Below are positions 8,949 through 18,448 of a stretch of DNA of 64,000 nucleotides, in pieces. The notes under the pieces were generated by a model, which worked only from the letters and a program-made list of their open reading frames with translations, did no database searches and was not told the origin of the DNA. This DNA is from JALOLG01 sp963722415 (GTDB taxonomy: Bacteria; Actinomycetota; Acidimicrobiia; Acidimicrobiales; Ilumatobacteraceae): positions 209,665 through 273,664 of the forward strand of contig CAVRNI010000002.1 in NCBI GenBank assembly GCA_963722415.1, in the 5' to 3' direction. The first letter of the stretch is position 1. Each line of letters starts with the position of its first letter. A program made the position numbers and the translations under genes.

Positions 8949-10127
8949 TCAGGGCCGGTATCCGATGCGGGTGGCCAGCGCCGGTGTGACGCCCCACGTC
9001 GCGGCGAGGCGCTCCGCCGCCGTCGACGCGTCGGGGTCCGGACGATCGGTGCGAACGGCGCGGATCATCAGGTTCTTCGCGGTGTGCTCGGTCGAGACGA
9101 ACTCGATCACGTCGGTCCGGTAACCGTGGGCGCGCAGGAGCTCGGCGCGCAGCGAGTCCGTCAGCAGGTCGCCGAGGCGTTCGCGCACGATGCCATGGCG
9201 GAGCAACGGCCCGTAGTCGGGCGGTGCGGCGGCCGTGTCGATCTGGGCTTGGAGGTCGTGCTGGCAGCAAGGTGCCGCCAGCACGTACCGCGCCCGCCAG
9301 CCGACGGCTCGCGCGAGTGCGTCGTCGGTGGCGGTATCGCAGGCGTGGAGTGCGAGCACGAGGTCGGGTGGTTCCGCCGGCTGATGGTCGACGATCGAGC
9401 CGGCCTCGAACGCCAGCCCGTCCCATCCGAGCTCGGCGACCGTGGTGTTCAGACGGTCGATCAGATCCGCCTTCGTGTCGATGCCGGTCATCGTCACCGA
9501 GTGCCCGCGGACCTCGGTCAGGTAGTGATAGGTCGCCAAGGTCAGCACGCCGGCGCCGCAGCCGAGGTCGACGGCCCGGATCGTCGCAGGCACGTCTGCG
9601 TCGAGCGTGTGCGAGAGGATCTCGACGAAGCGCTCGACCTGGCGGTGCTTGGCGCGGGCCGTCGGCTTGATGCGCCCGTGCTGGTCGGTGATCCCGACCG
9701 CGCGTAGGAACGGCGCCGACTCGTCGAGCAACCGCGACTTGGGACGGTCATGCGAGGTGACGATGGTGCTCGCGCTCGGCCGATGGCGCGTCAACTTGGC
9801 GGCTCCGCCGCGCGCGTGGCTCAGCTGCAGGTCGGCGTCGAGCGTGCGCACGAACGCCGAGGAGAACCCGGCGCCGAACAGGTCCTCGAGTCGCGCCGCG
9901 ACCTCCGTGGGTTCGAGGTTGGTCACGACCGTCGTGCGCCCGTCGAACACCGAGAGCTGCAGGCGGCGTCCGGCCTTGAGGTCGACCGGCCGCAGCGTCA
10001 CCCGCTCCGACGACGGCGTCGCCCCTGGCAGGGCGCCCGACCAGGTGGCCGAGACGAAGCGTTCGTCGTCGGTGATCGCCTCGATCAGCACCTCGATCGG
10101 ATCCGTCGGCGCGGGCTGGGGCTCCAC
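8949..10127 (-). CDS. class I SAM-dependent methyltransferase
   Basis: 392 aa. The SAM motif I is VDLGCGAGVLTLATY, followed by GIDTKADLI. The APCCQHDLQ motif recalls the Methyltransf_32/METTL25/TRM13-like group, which suggests an RNA or protein substrate, but this is inference. An N-terminal ~110-residue domain (TLRPVDLKAGRRLQL, FDGRTTVVTNL) precedes the catalytic domain. GTG start. It lies 62 bp downstream of the ABC-F gene on the same strand. Confidence 0.75.
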   Translation of the reverse strand: MEPQPAPTDPIEVLIEAITDDERFVSATWSGALPGATPSSERVTLRPVDLKAGRRLQLSVFDGRTTVVTNLEPTEVAARLEDLFGAGFSSAFVRTLDADLQLSHARGGAAKLTRHRPSASTIVTSHDRPKSRLLDESAPFLRAVGITDQHGRIKPTARAKHRQVERFVEILSHTLDADVPATIRAVDLGCGAGVLTLATYHYLTEVRGHSVTMTGIDTKADLIDRLNTTVAELGWDGLAFEAGSIVDHQPAEPPDLVLALHACDTATDDALARAVGWRARYVLAAPCCQHDLQAQIDTAAAPPDYGPLLRHGIVRERLGDLLTDSLRAELLRAHGYRTDVIEFVSTEHTAKNLMIRAVRTDRPDPDASTAAERLAATWGVTPALATRIGYRP

Positions 10128-10189
10128 GATTCAACTGTAAGGGGAGAGACGCAGATGCGGATCCGGCTGGGACGGCCGACTCGCCGCGC

Positions 10190-11770
10190 TCAGCGCCAGG
10201 CCGCCGGGCATTCCATGTGGTCGGTGACTGCGCAGTCGTCACCGAACACGACGAAACGGTCGAAGCCGCGGAGGAACCAACGATCGTGGGTGACGGCGAC
10301 GACCGTGCCGTCGAATCTGTCGAGCCCGGCTTCGAGTGCCTCCGCCGACACGAGATCGAGGTTGTCCGTCGGCTCGTCGAGCAGCAGCAATGTCGCGCCC
10401 GACAGCTCGAGCAGGAGGATCTGGAACCGCGCCTGCTGTCCGCCGGAGAGCGTCTGGAACGGCTGGTGGGCGCAGCTCTGCATCTCGTACCGGCGCAGCA
10501 TGCCCATCGCCGGCCCGAGCACCACGTCGTGGTCGTGGAGGATCTCGACGAGCGTGCGACCGATCCATTCCGGATGGTCGTGGGTCTGGTGGAAGAGGCC
10601 CGGCACGACCCCGGCGCCGAGGCGCCACTTGCCGTCGTAGTCCGTCGGGTAGCCGGCCAGCAGGCGCAGGAAGTGGCTCTTGCCGACGCCGTTGCCCCCG
10701 AGCACCGCGACGCGCTCGCCGTACCAGAGCTCGAGGTCGAACGGGTCGGTGAGGCCGAGCAGCTCGAGACCCTCGATGATGACGGCGCGCTTGCCGGTGC
10801 GCGCGCCGCGTAACCGCACGTCGATCTTCTGCACTCGCGCTTGCGTCGGCCGTTCGTTCTTCTCCGTGAACAGACGCAGCCGGCTCTCGGCGGCCTTCAA
10901 CTTCGGAGCAAAGGTGTCGCTGATCTTGGCCCGGCGGCTCATCTCGGCCACCAGCTCTTCGAGTCGCTTGCGTTCGTCGTCGTAGACGGCGCGGTCGTGT
11001 TCGAGGCGTTCGTGGAGCGCCGCCCGGGCTTCGGCGTACGTCGCGAAGCCGGCGCCGTGGGTCCACGTGCCTTCGGCCTCGACCGTCACGATCTTGCTCG
11101 ACGTGGCGGCGAGGAGCTCGCGGTCGTGGCTCACGAAGAGCACGGTCTTGCGGCTCGACCGCAGCTCACGCTCGAGCCAGCGTTTGGCGGGGACGTCGAG
11201 GAAGTTGTCGGGTTCGTCGAGGACCAGCACGTCGTCCTCTCCGCGGAGGAGTGCTTCGAGCGCGAGCCGCTTCTGCTCACCGCCGCTGAGCGTCGTGAGC
11301 GGTCGATCGGCGACGTGGCGGAAGTCGGCGCCGAGCGCTCGTCCGGCACACTCGTCCCAGAGCACTTCGGCGTCGTAGCCGCCGGCGTCACCCCACTCGG
11401 CGAGCGCCGTCGCGTAGCGCATCGGATCGGCGGCGGCGTGGGCGTGGGCGGTGTCGAGCCGCAACGCGGCGCGGCGGATCCGTTCCGGCGCGACCGAGAC
11501 GAGCAGGTCGCGCACGGTGCGCACGGCCCCCTCCGCACCGGCGGTGCCGACGAGCTGGCGCATGATGCCCAGGCGTCCTTCGACCGACACCGTGCCGGTG
11601 GTCGGAGCCGTGTCGCCGCACACGATTCGCACCAGCGTCGACTTCCCGACCCCGTTGGCGCCGACGAGCGCCACCCGCTCGCCGTTGCCGACCACGAAGC
11701 TCACGTCGCGAATGAGCTCGACGCCGCTCGGGAGTTTCCATCCGACGTGGCTGACCTGGATCGATCCCAC
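10190..11770 (-). CDS. ABC-F family ATPase
   Basis: 526 aa, soluble, with two ABC cassettes: GANGVGKST and GGNGVGKSH (Walker A), LSGGEQKR and LSGGQQAR (signatures), LVLDEP and LLLDEP (Walker B). The ~80-residue linker contains a coiled-coil stretch (ERLEHDRAVYDDERKRLEEL). Known ABC-F proteins act on ribosomes in translation or antibiotic protection; which role applies cannot be told here. No membrane partner is seen. It follows larC by 12 bp. Confidence 0.88.
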   Translation of the reverse strand: MGSIQVSHVGWKLPSGVELIRDVSFVVGNGERVALVGANGVGKSTLVRIVCGDTAPTTGTVSVEGRLGIMRQLVGTAGAEGAVRTVRDLLVSVAPERIRRAALRLDTAHAHAAADPMRYATALAEWGDAGGYDAEVLWDECAGRALGADFRHVADRPLTTLSGGEQKRLALEALLRGEDDVLVLDEPDNFLDVPAKRWLERELRSSRKTVLFVSHDRELLAATSSKIVTVEAEGTWTHGAGFATYAEARAALHERLEHDRAVYDDERKRLEELVAEMSRRAKISDTFAPKLKAAESRLRLFTEKNERPTQARVQKIDVRLRGARTGKRAVIIEGLELLGLTDPFDLELWYGERVAVLGGNGVGKSHFLRLLAGYPTDYDGKWRLGAGVVPGLFHQTHDHPEWIGRTLVEILHDHDVVLGPAMGMLRRYEMQSCAHQPFQTLSGGQQARFQILLLELSGATLLLLDEPTDNLDLVSAEALEAGLDRFDGTVVAVTHDRWFLRGFDRFVVFGDDCAVTDHMECPAAWR

Positions 11771-11782
11771 GGTCGTCCGACG

Positions 11783-13009
11783 CTACGGGGACGGCGGCTG
11801 TTCGGCGGCAGCGGTTTCGGCACGGCGCAGCACATCGCGCAGCGGGATCCCGAGCACGGCAGCCGCGGCCACTGCGTCGTCGTGTTCGGCCTTCACGCGC
11901 GAGCCGCTCACCTTGACGCGGACGAGTTGACCGCCGACGTCGACCTCGCGTTGCTCGCGCCGCTGCGGCCAACGTTCCACCGCCGTCGCACGGATGCCGA
12001 GGGTGCCGGTCTCGGCGATCATGACGCGGCTGACGGCGGGGAGCGTCGCATCGTCGCACAACGCATGCACCGTGTGCGCGGGCCGACCCTTCTTCATCAC
12101 GATCGGGGTGGCCCATGCGTCGAATGCGCCGGCGGCGAGCAGGCCGGCGATCGTGTGGGCGAGCACCTCACCGGTGACGTCGTCGACGTTGGCCTCGACG
12201 AGTCGGGCCGGCCGTCCGGCATCGGAGACCATCGAATCGGGCAGCGCCTCGCCGATGACGGCCTGGACGACGTTGGGTCGACCTGACGGGTCGGCCGTGC
12301 CAGCGCCGAAGCCGCTGGCCCCGACGGTGATCGGCGGGAACGCTCCGAAGCGGCTGGCCAGCACCGTCATCAGGGCCACTCCGGTCGGTGTGGCGGTCTC
12401 CATCGTCGTGTCGATGCCAACCGTCGGAGCACACGCGCGAGCGAGCAGCGCGGTGACGGCCGGGACCGGGTTCGGCAACTCGCCGTGGGCCGTGCGCACG
12501 GTGCCGTGCCCGACCGCGATCGGGCTGCAGACGATGGTGTCGATGCCGAGGACCTCGAGCGCGACGCAGACACCGACGACGTCGATGATCGAGTCGAGCG
12601 CTCCCACCTCGTGGAGCTCGACGTCGTCGGCGGCGATGCCATGGATGTCGCCTTCGACCTCGGCGATCGCCCGGTAGACGGCCCGCGCCCGTTCGCGCAC
12701 GCGGTCGGGGAGGTCAGACGCGCCGATCAGCTCGAGCACGTCGCGGGCCGGACGGTGAGCGTGCTGTGTGACGCTTCGATCGACGTCGAGCGGGACGCCT
12801 GCCGAGTCATTCACCGTCACGTTCGCCCGCGTCGCGCCGACGCCGCATCGCTGGACACGTTCGAACTCGACCGCATACCCGTCGACACCGAGCTTGGCGA
12901 GTCCGTCGGCGATCTCTTTCTCATCGGCACCGGCGTCGACGAGTGACGCCAGCAGCATGTCGCCGGCCACGCCCGCGCAGCAGTTGAACCACACGGTGCG
13001 ACCGGTCAT
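11783..13009 (-). CDS. larC: LarC, nickel insertion protein for the nickel-pincer cofactor
   Basis: About 408 aa. LarC is the CTP-dependent cyclometallase that inserts Ni into pyridinium-3,5-bisthiocarboxylate mononucleotide (NPN cofactor). Visible: N-terminal CCAGVAGDMLLASLVDAG, HEVGALDSIIDVVG, PNPVPAVTALLA, and EANVDDVTGEVLAHT. The ATG at 13009 overlaps the larB stop (ATGA). It is a single open frame; in many species larC is split by a programmed frameshift, which is not needed here. Confidence 0.9.
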   Translation of the reverse strand: MTGRTVWFNCCAGVAGDMLLASLVDAGADEKEIADGLAKLGVDGYAVEFERVQRCGVGATRANVTVNDSAGVPLDVDRSVTQHAHRPARDVLELIGASDLPDRVRERARAVYRAIAEVEGDIHGIAADDVELHEVGALDSIIDVVGVCVALEVLGIDTIVCSPIAVGHGTVRTAHGELPNPVPAVTALLARACAPTVGIDTTMETATPTGVALMTVLASRFGAFPPITVGASGFGAGTADPSGRPNVVQAVIGEALPDSMVSDAGRPARLVEANVDDVTGEVLAHTIAGLLAAGAFDAWATPIVMKKGRPAHTVHALCDDATLPAVSRVMIAETGTLGIRATAVERWPQRREQREVDVGGQLVRVKVSGSRVKAEHDDAVAAAAVLGIPLRDVLRRAETAAAEQPPSP

Positions 13010-13755
13010 CGCCGCAGCATCCGTGCCACGGCGCACGCCGCACCGAACCCGTTGTCGATGCCGACGACGGTGACGCCGCTCGCGCACGACGCGTGCATCG
13101 CGAGCAGGGCCGTCACACCGCTGAGCGCGGCGCCGTACCCGACGCTCGTGGGCACGGCGACGACGGGTGCCGCGGTGAGCCCGCCGATGACGCTCGCCAG
13201 CGCCCCTTCCATGCCGGCGACGACGATCACGGCATCGGCGGTTGTGACGCGATCGAGGTGGGCGAGCAGCCGGTGCAGCCCGGCGACGCCGATGTCGTGC
13301 AGCCGGTCGGCGTCGAAGCCGTGGGCGCGCAACGTGATCGCCGCTTCGTCGGCGACCGGAGTATCGGCCGTGCCGGCGCTGGCGATCAGCACCCGGTGGG
13401 TCCGCCGTTCGGAGGGTTCGCGCCACAACACGCATCCGCCGGACTGGATGCCTGGACCGAAGATCGCCGTCGCCGCCTTGACCTGAGCGTCGTCGGCCCG
13501 CGTCAGGAGCACCGGACCGCTGCCGTGTTCGAGCAACTCGGCGACGATGCGCACGCATTGTTCGGGTGTCTTCCCCGGCCCGTACACCGCTTCCGGCATG
13601 CCCTGGCGGAGCGTGCGGTGGTGGTCGACGAGCGTGTCGCCGAGGTCGGCGAACGGCAGCCGCGCGAGGCGCGCCGCGGCCTCGTCGGCCGTCACCTCGC
13701 CCGACTGGATTCCCTCGATCAGCGCCCGCAGCGCGGAATCGTCCACAGCACCCAT
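13006..13755 (-). CDS. larB: LarB, pyridinium-3,5-biscarboxylic acid mononucleotide synthase
   Basis: About 249 aa, PurE-like. LarB carboxylates and hydrolyses nicotinic acid adenine dinucleotide in NPN cofactor synthesis. Conserved parts: PEAVYGPGKTPEQ, ASAGTADTPVADEAA, VAGMEGALASVIGGL, and VPTSVGYGA. The ATG at 13755 is chosen because it starts the aligned region. larE (sulfur transfer) and larA are not in this window. The start is 28 bp from the divergent prephenate dehydratase start, so the promoters overlap. Confidence 0.9.
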   Translation of the reverse strand: MGAVDDSALRALIEGIQSGEVTADEAAARLARLPFADLGDTLVDHHRTLRQGMPEAVYGPGKTPEQCVRIVAELLEHGSGPVLLTRADDAQVKAATAIFGPGIQSGGCVLWREPSERRTHRVLIASAGTADTPVADEAAITLRAHGFDADRLHDIGVAGLHRLLAHLDRVTTADAVIVVAGMEGALASVIGGLTAAPVVAVPTSVGYGAALSGVTALLAMHASCASGVTVVGIDNGFGAACAVARMLRR

Positions 13756-13783
13756 GGTGTCAGACTCGTAACCTGAAGTGCCC

Positions 13784-14749
13784 ATGACGACCGATCCGAT
13801 CGAGCCGAACGCGTCCACCGACCCGTCGGGGCGGGTCGGGTTCTTCGGGCCGTTCGGCACGTTCACCGAGCAGGCGTTGCGCACCCAACCCGACTTCGCG
13901 GCGCGTGAGCTCGTCGCCTACCGATCGGTGCCGGACATCCTCGATGCGGTCGCCGGGCGGCGAGGTCGGTGTCGGCTTCGTACCGATCGAGAACTCGATC
14001 GAGGGCATGGTCAACTTCACGCTCGACGCGCTCGCGTTCGACCACGACCTGATCATCACCGCGATGTGGTGCTCGACATCGAGCACTGCCTCGTCGCCCG
14101 TCCGGGCACCTCGCTCGCCGATGTGAAGGACGTGCTGTCGATCCCGGTCGCGACGGCACAGTGCCATCGCTTCCTTCGCGAGCAGTTGCCGGGGGCGGTC
14201 GTGCGTGCATCCGACTCGACGGCGTCGGCCGCGCAGATCGTGAGCGAGGACGTGACACCCGGCATCGCCGCGATCGCACCGCGGGCGGCGGCCGAGCTGT
14301 ACGGGCTCGACGTGATCGCCGCCGACATCGCCGACCACGACGGCAACCAGACTCGGTTCGTCGCCGTCGCTCGGGACGGCATCCCGCCGCGCACCGGTCA
14401 CGACCGCACCGCGCTCGTCGTCTACCAACGGGCCGACGAACCAGGCAGCCTGATCTCGATCCTCCAGGAGTTCGCGGCGCGCCGCATCAACCTGTCGAAC
14501 CTGATCAGCCGGCCGACCAAGCACGGTGGGCTCGGCGACTACTGCTTCATCATCTTCGCCGAGGGCCACGTGACCGACGATCTGTTGGCCGACGCGATGC
14601 GCGCCCTGCACGCCAAGCAGGGTGACGTGAAGTTCTTCGGTTCGTATCCGGCGGCCGACGCGTCCGACCACGACGCCCGTCAGCACGCCGACGCCAGGTG
14701 GCGCGAAGCCGACGACTGGGTGAGCGAGATCCAACGCCGGGTCGGTTAG
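13784..14749 (+). CDS. pheA: prephenate dehydratase, with two compensating frameshifts
   Basis: Converts prephenate to phenylpyruvate in phenylalanine synthesis. It has a type II periplasmic-binding-like catalytic domain (VGFFGPFGTFTEQAL) followed by an ACT domain (TALVVYQRADEPGSLISILQ, then the ESRP equivalent LISRPTK). Between ~13960 and ~14065 the conserved segment (FVPIENSIEGMV) lies in the +1 frame, flanked by two indels, so the apparent full-length frame is wrong over 35 residues. The ATG at 13784 is preferred to the GTG at 13778. Confidence 0.88.
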   Translation: MTTDPIEPNASTDPSGRVGFFGPFGTFTEQALRTQPDFAARELVAYRSVPDILDAVAGRRGRCRLRTDRELDRGHGQLHARRARVRPRPDHHRDVVLDIEHCLVARPGTSLADVKDVLSIPVATAQCHRFLREQLPGAVVRASDSTASAAQIVSEDVTPGIAAIAPRAAAELYGLDVIAADIADHDGNQTRFVAVARDGIPPRTGHDRTALVVYQRADEPGSLISILQEFAARRINLSNLISRPTKHGGLGDYCFIIFAEGHVTDDLLADAMRALHAKQGDVKFFGSYPAADASDHDARQHADARWREADDWVSEIQRRVG

Positions 14750-16666
14750 ACGCCGTAGACGCTGCGGATGTCGGTGGCGATGCCGATGAGGTCGGGGTTG
14801 GGGCACGGGGTGTCGACCGGGCCTCCCCCGACCCAGGGCGCGTGGCACGGCCGACCCTCGAGGTGGGCGATCCAGCGCGAGAAGTAGTCGGCGAGCCCAT
14901 ACGCACCGCGGCTCGTGAGGTGGATCCCGTCGAACCCGGCCCAGTTGTCGCCGCGGTGCATGTACGCGTTCCAGTCGGCCACCTGCACGTCTTCGTAGCC
15001 CGGCACCGCGGCGGCGGCGCGCAGGTCGGCGTTGTTCTTCAGGTAGGCGCCGTGGTCTTCCGCCGACTTGCCTTCCTCGCTGTACGTCAGCCAGACGATC
15101 TGGCGTGCCCCCTTCGCCCGCGACCGCGCCCACGATCGTGCGGAGGAAGTAGCCGAAGTCGTCGTACCAGTCGTTGTAGCCGGTCATGATCACGACCACA
15201 TCGACCCATCCCGGCGTCGTCGTGATCGCGTCGTACGCCGTGTTCGGGACGCGTCTCGTGGTGGGGCTGAGACACGACGGGAACACGAGCCGACGGCACG
15301 GCTCGGCGTCGAGCACGGGGTCGAACCCACGCATCGCATTCTGTGAGCCGGTGACGAACCGCACCGCCGCCAGCGTCGAGTCACCGACGATCAGCACGCG
15401 TGACGGGGGGCGGACGTTGACCGGTACGGGCAGCGGAGACGCGACGGGTGTGCCGCTGAAGTAGCCGGTGATGTCGACGATCAGGTCGGTGCCCCGGTCG
15501 GAGAAGTAGGCGGTGCCGCGTTCTGCGACACCAGTGATCGCCAGGTTCGGCACCGCGTCGTCTCGGGTCGTCGCGTTGACGGTCGACGTCGTCGGCAGGT
15601 CGGTGCCTGCCGGATACGCGGTGACGAAGCCGGCATCATCCGAACGCGTGATCGTGACGTTGGTGACGATCGCCGCCGCGTCAGGAATCGCCACGGGAAG
15701 CTCGCGCGTTCCGCCGCGCCACACCCGGAGCTGATCGGCGCGGGTGTCGAGGATGCGGGTCGGCGCCGTCGGCACGAACAGACCGGTGCTGGAGTTGGCA
15801 GCCGATGGACCGGTGAACCAACCCACGAGGTCGGCGATGACGTGGCCACCCGACGTCGTGGCGATCGTGAAGCCGCCTGACGACACCGGCACGATGACGT
15901 GCGCGGCCCGTGGCGCGCCACTGCCGTCAGGGTTCATGAACGAGGCGTTCGACCCAGCCTGCCCCGCCGGGAAGGCGCTGAAGAACCCTGCGGTCGGCGC
16001 CCCGACGCTCGTCACGTTGACCGCGACGGCGGTCGCGTCGGCGCTGACACCGGACGGCAGGGCGACGGTGATCTGGCTGCCGGGTGTGAGCGCGGCGCCG
16101 CCCTGTGCCCGCGTGTCGAGCAGCCGGGTGGGGGCGACGGGTTCGAAGCGGCCGGCTCTGGTGGACGCCGCCGGGGTGAACGTGCCGGTGACATCGACGA
16201 TGAGGTTGGTCGCGACGTTGGCGTAGACCTCGATCGCGCCGCCTGCGCCGACCGGCACGATGCCCGAGTTGGCCGTGTCGTGCCCGGCCTGGAGGTTGAG
16301 GATCGACGTTTCCGGCCGCGCCGTCCCTGCCGGGTACACCGTCACGAACCCGGTGCCCGTCGGAGCGGCGGCGGTGATCGTGACCGCGGCCGCCGTGATC
16401 CCACTGGCGATGCCGTCGCGGCCGGCGATCTGGACGCGGATCGTGGCCGGGTCGACAGGTGTGCACCCGCACACTGCCTCCCGCGTGTCGGCGAGGCGCA
16501 ACGGACCAACCGGCGCGAATCGCGACGGCGCACCGACGACGGTCGGCGCGCTGCTGGCCGCGACATGAGTCGGCGCTGTCGTCGCCACCGGCACGACTGC
16601 GACGATCAGGGCTCCGATCATCGCGGACGTCATCACGGTTGGTGCGAAGGTCCGTACGCCAGACAT
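14746..16666 (-). CDS. secreted protein: cell-surface beta repeats plus SGNH hydrolase domain, frameshifted
   Basis: About 640 aa once one indel near 15110 is bridged. An N-terminal signal peptide (VMTSAMIGALIVAVVPVA) is followed by three copies of a ~130-residue repeat marked by PVGPLRLADTR, PVAPTRLLDTR and PTAPTRILDTR, each with a VTGTF/LVGWF/ITGYF strand. The C-terminus is an SGNH/GDSL domain: GDSTLAAVR (Ser), GYNDWYDD (Asn), and DGIHLTSRGAYG (Asp/His). It is probably an exported esterase or acyl-hydrolase. The stop codon overlaps the convergent pheA stop. Confidence 0.8.
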
Positions 16667-16723
16667 GAGCGGTCAGGCTACGGCGAGGCGAGCACCGCGC
16701 GGCGGGTGCCGTAACCTCGGCGG

Positions 16724-17602
16724 ATGCCGACCGCTCCTGTTTCCGTCGTCACCGGTGCCAACTCGGGCATCGGCCGGGCAACCGCCGTCCACCTCGCCAG
16801 TGCCGGGCACACGGTGTACGGCACCGTCCGTTCGGTGGGCAAGGCCGAGAAGCTGAACGCGATGGCCGCGTCGGCCGGTGTCGAGGTCAACCTCGTCGAG
16901 CTCGACGTCGGCGACGACGAGTCGGTACGTGCGGGCTTCGGGCGGATCCTCGGCGACGCCGGTCGCGTCGACCACCTCGTGAACAACGCCGGCGTCGGCG
17001 GCAACGCGGTGGTCGAGGAGTGCTCGCCGCAGTTGTTCCTCGACGTGATGAACGTCGACCTGTGTGGCGCCACCCGGTGCGCCCAAGCGGTGCTTCCCCA
17101 GATCCGCGAGCGGGGTTCGGGGACGATCGTCAACGTGACGTCGGTGGCGGGTCGGATCGGCGCGATCGGCCAGGCGCCGTACGTGGCGTCGAAATGGGCA
17201 CTCGAGGGCGTCAGCGAACAGATGGCGCAGGAGTTGGCACCGTTCGGGATCCGGGTCGCGATCATCGAGCCCGGAGTCACCAAGTCGGCGATCTTCGCCA
17301 AGAACATCGACACGCCGAACAGCACCGGCGCCTACGAGGCCCAGTACCGCCGCATGTTGCAGATGTACGCGGCGGGTCTGAACCACGCCACTGATCCGTT
17401 CGAGGTCGCCGAGACGATCCGCCACGCGATCGAGACCGACGAGCCTCGTCTGCGGTACACCGTGAGCTGGGGCGGGGCGGAACTGGTCGAGGGGCGGGCG
17501 CGGATGAAGGACGAGGAATGGGTCGCGATCGGACTGGCCCCCGACGACGCCAGCTACATCACGGCCTTCGGCGAAGCCTTCGGTCTCGACATCTCGACCT
17601 GA
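16724..17602 (+). CDS. short-chain dehydrogenase/reductase
   Basis: 292 aa Rossmann-fold NAD(P)-dependent oxidoreductase. Cofactor motif TGANSGIGRA, structural NNAGVGG, catalytic Ser (VTSVAGR) and YxxxK (YVASK). The substrate is unknown; length and sequence suggest the classical SDR group. It starts 57 bp from the divergent secreted-protein start. Intact. Confidence 0.9.
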   Translation: MPTAPVSVVTGANSGIGRATAVHLASAGHTVYGTVRSVGKAEKLNAMAASAGVEVNLVELDVGDDESVRAGFGRILGDAGRVDHLVNNAGVGGNAVVEECSPQLFLDVMNVDLCGATRCAQAVLPQIRERGSGTIVNVTSVAGRIGAIGQAPYVASKWALEGVSEQMAQELAPFGIRVAIIEPGVTKSAIFAKNIDTPNSTGAYEAQYRRMLQMYAAGLNHATDPFEVAETIRHAIETDEPRLRYTVSWGGAELVEGRARMKDEEWVAIGLAPDDASYITAFGEAFGLDIST

Positions 17603-17615
17603 CCACCCGATCTCA

Positions 17616-17649
17616 TGAAGTTCGGCGTCGTAGGGCCACCGAAACTTCA
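17616..17649. terminator. probable bidirectional hairpin terminator between SDR gene and kdpE
   Basis: The arms TGAAGTTCGG (17616-17625) and CCGAAACTTCA (17639-17649) pair with one bulged base around a 13-base loop. They sit in the 44-bp space between two convergent genes, the right arm overlapping the kdpE stop codon. No clear U-tract is seen. Confidence 0.5.
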
Positions 17650-18360
17650 CGAAATGGTGTCGTCGGCGTTGATGTCGTCGCGGTGGGAGAGGAACCGGTA
17701 GCCCATGCCGGGCTCGGTGATCAGGTACCGCGGGCGCGACGAGTCGGGCTCGAGCTTGTGGCGCAGGTGGGTCAGGTGCACACGGAGATAGTTGGTCTCC
17801 TCGCCGTATGCCGGTCCCCACACCTCCTGCAGCAGCTGCCGCTGGGCGACGAGCCTGCCCTCGTTGCGCACCAGGTTCTCGAGCAGTCGCCACTCGATGG
17901 GCGTCAGGTGGATCGGCTCGTCGGCGGCGTTGGTGACCTTCGTGGTGACGAGGTCGATGGTGAAGTCGTCGGTCACGACGATCGGGGTCTCGGGGGCCGG
18001 CCGGTGGCGCCGGATGGCCGCCCGCAGGCGGGCGAGCAGCTCCTCGATGCCGAACGGTTTGGTGACGTAGTCGTCGGCCCCCGCGTCGAGCGCGTCGACC
18101 TTGTCGCGCTCGGCGCCGCGGGCCGACAGCACGACGATGGGCATGTCGGACCAGCCGCGAATCCCCTCGATCACCTGGATGCCGTCGATTCCGGGCAGGC
18201 CGAGATCGAGCAGGACCACGTCTGGCTTCGACTGCCCGGCGACGACCAGCGCTTCCTCGCCGGACGACGCCAGCTCGACCTCGTAGCCGCGCGCCACGAG
18301 GTTGAGGCGCAACGCCTTGCGGATCTGCGGCTCGTCGTCGACCACGAGTACTCGGGTCAC
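17647..18360 (-). CDS. kdpE: KdpE response regulator (OmpR/PhoB family)
   Basis: 237 aa. Receiver domain: acidic pair DDEP, phospho-acceptor Asp in VVLLDLGLPGIDG, and Lys in YVTKPFG. C-terminal winged helix: HLTPIEWRLLENLVRN, TNYLRVHLTHLRHKLE, and GMGYRF. It works with the adjacent KdpD and controls kdp transcription. Intact, unlike the rest of the operon. Confidence 0.9.
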   Translation of the reverse strand: MTRVLVVDDEPQIRKALRLNLVARGYEVELASSGEEALVVAGQSKPDVVLLDLGLPGIDGIQVIEGIRGWSDMPIVVLSARGAERDKVDALDAGADDYVTKPFGIEELLARLRAAIRRHRPAPETPIVVTDDFTIDLVTTKVTNAADEPIHLTPIEWRLLENLVRNEGRLVAQRQLLQEVWGPAYGEETNYLRVHLTHLRHKLEPDSSRPRYLITEPGMGYRFLSHRDDINADDTIS

Positions 18361-18448
18361 CGGTCCACCTTGTCACCGACGCGAGCGACGAGGCGCCAGC
18401 CGAGGAGCGGCCAGCAACGGCCTGCGTGGCCGGGGAACGCAATGATGG

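Noticed and set aside
11783..13558. 591-aa form of LarC
   Set aside because: The extra N-terminal ~180 residues are Arg-rich antisense/shadow of larB; the ATG at 13009 overlaps the larB stop.
13760..14745. C-terminal 330 residues of the 968-aa frame on the minus strand
   Set aside because: Antisense of pheA; the real SGNH end is in another frame and stops at 14746.
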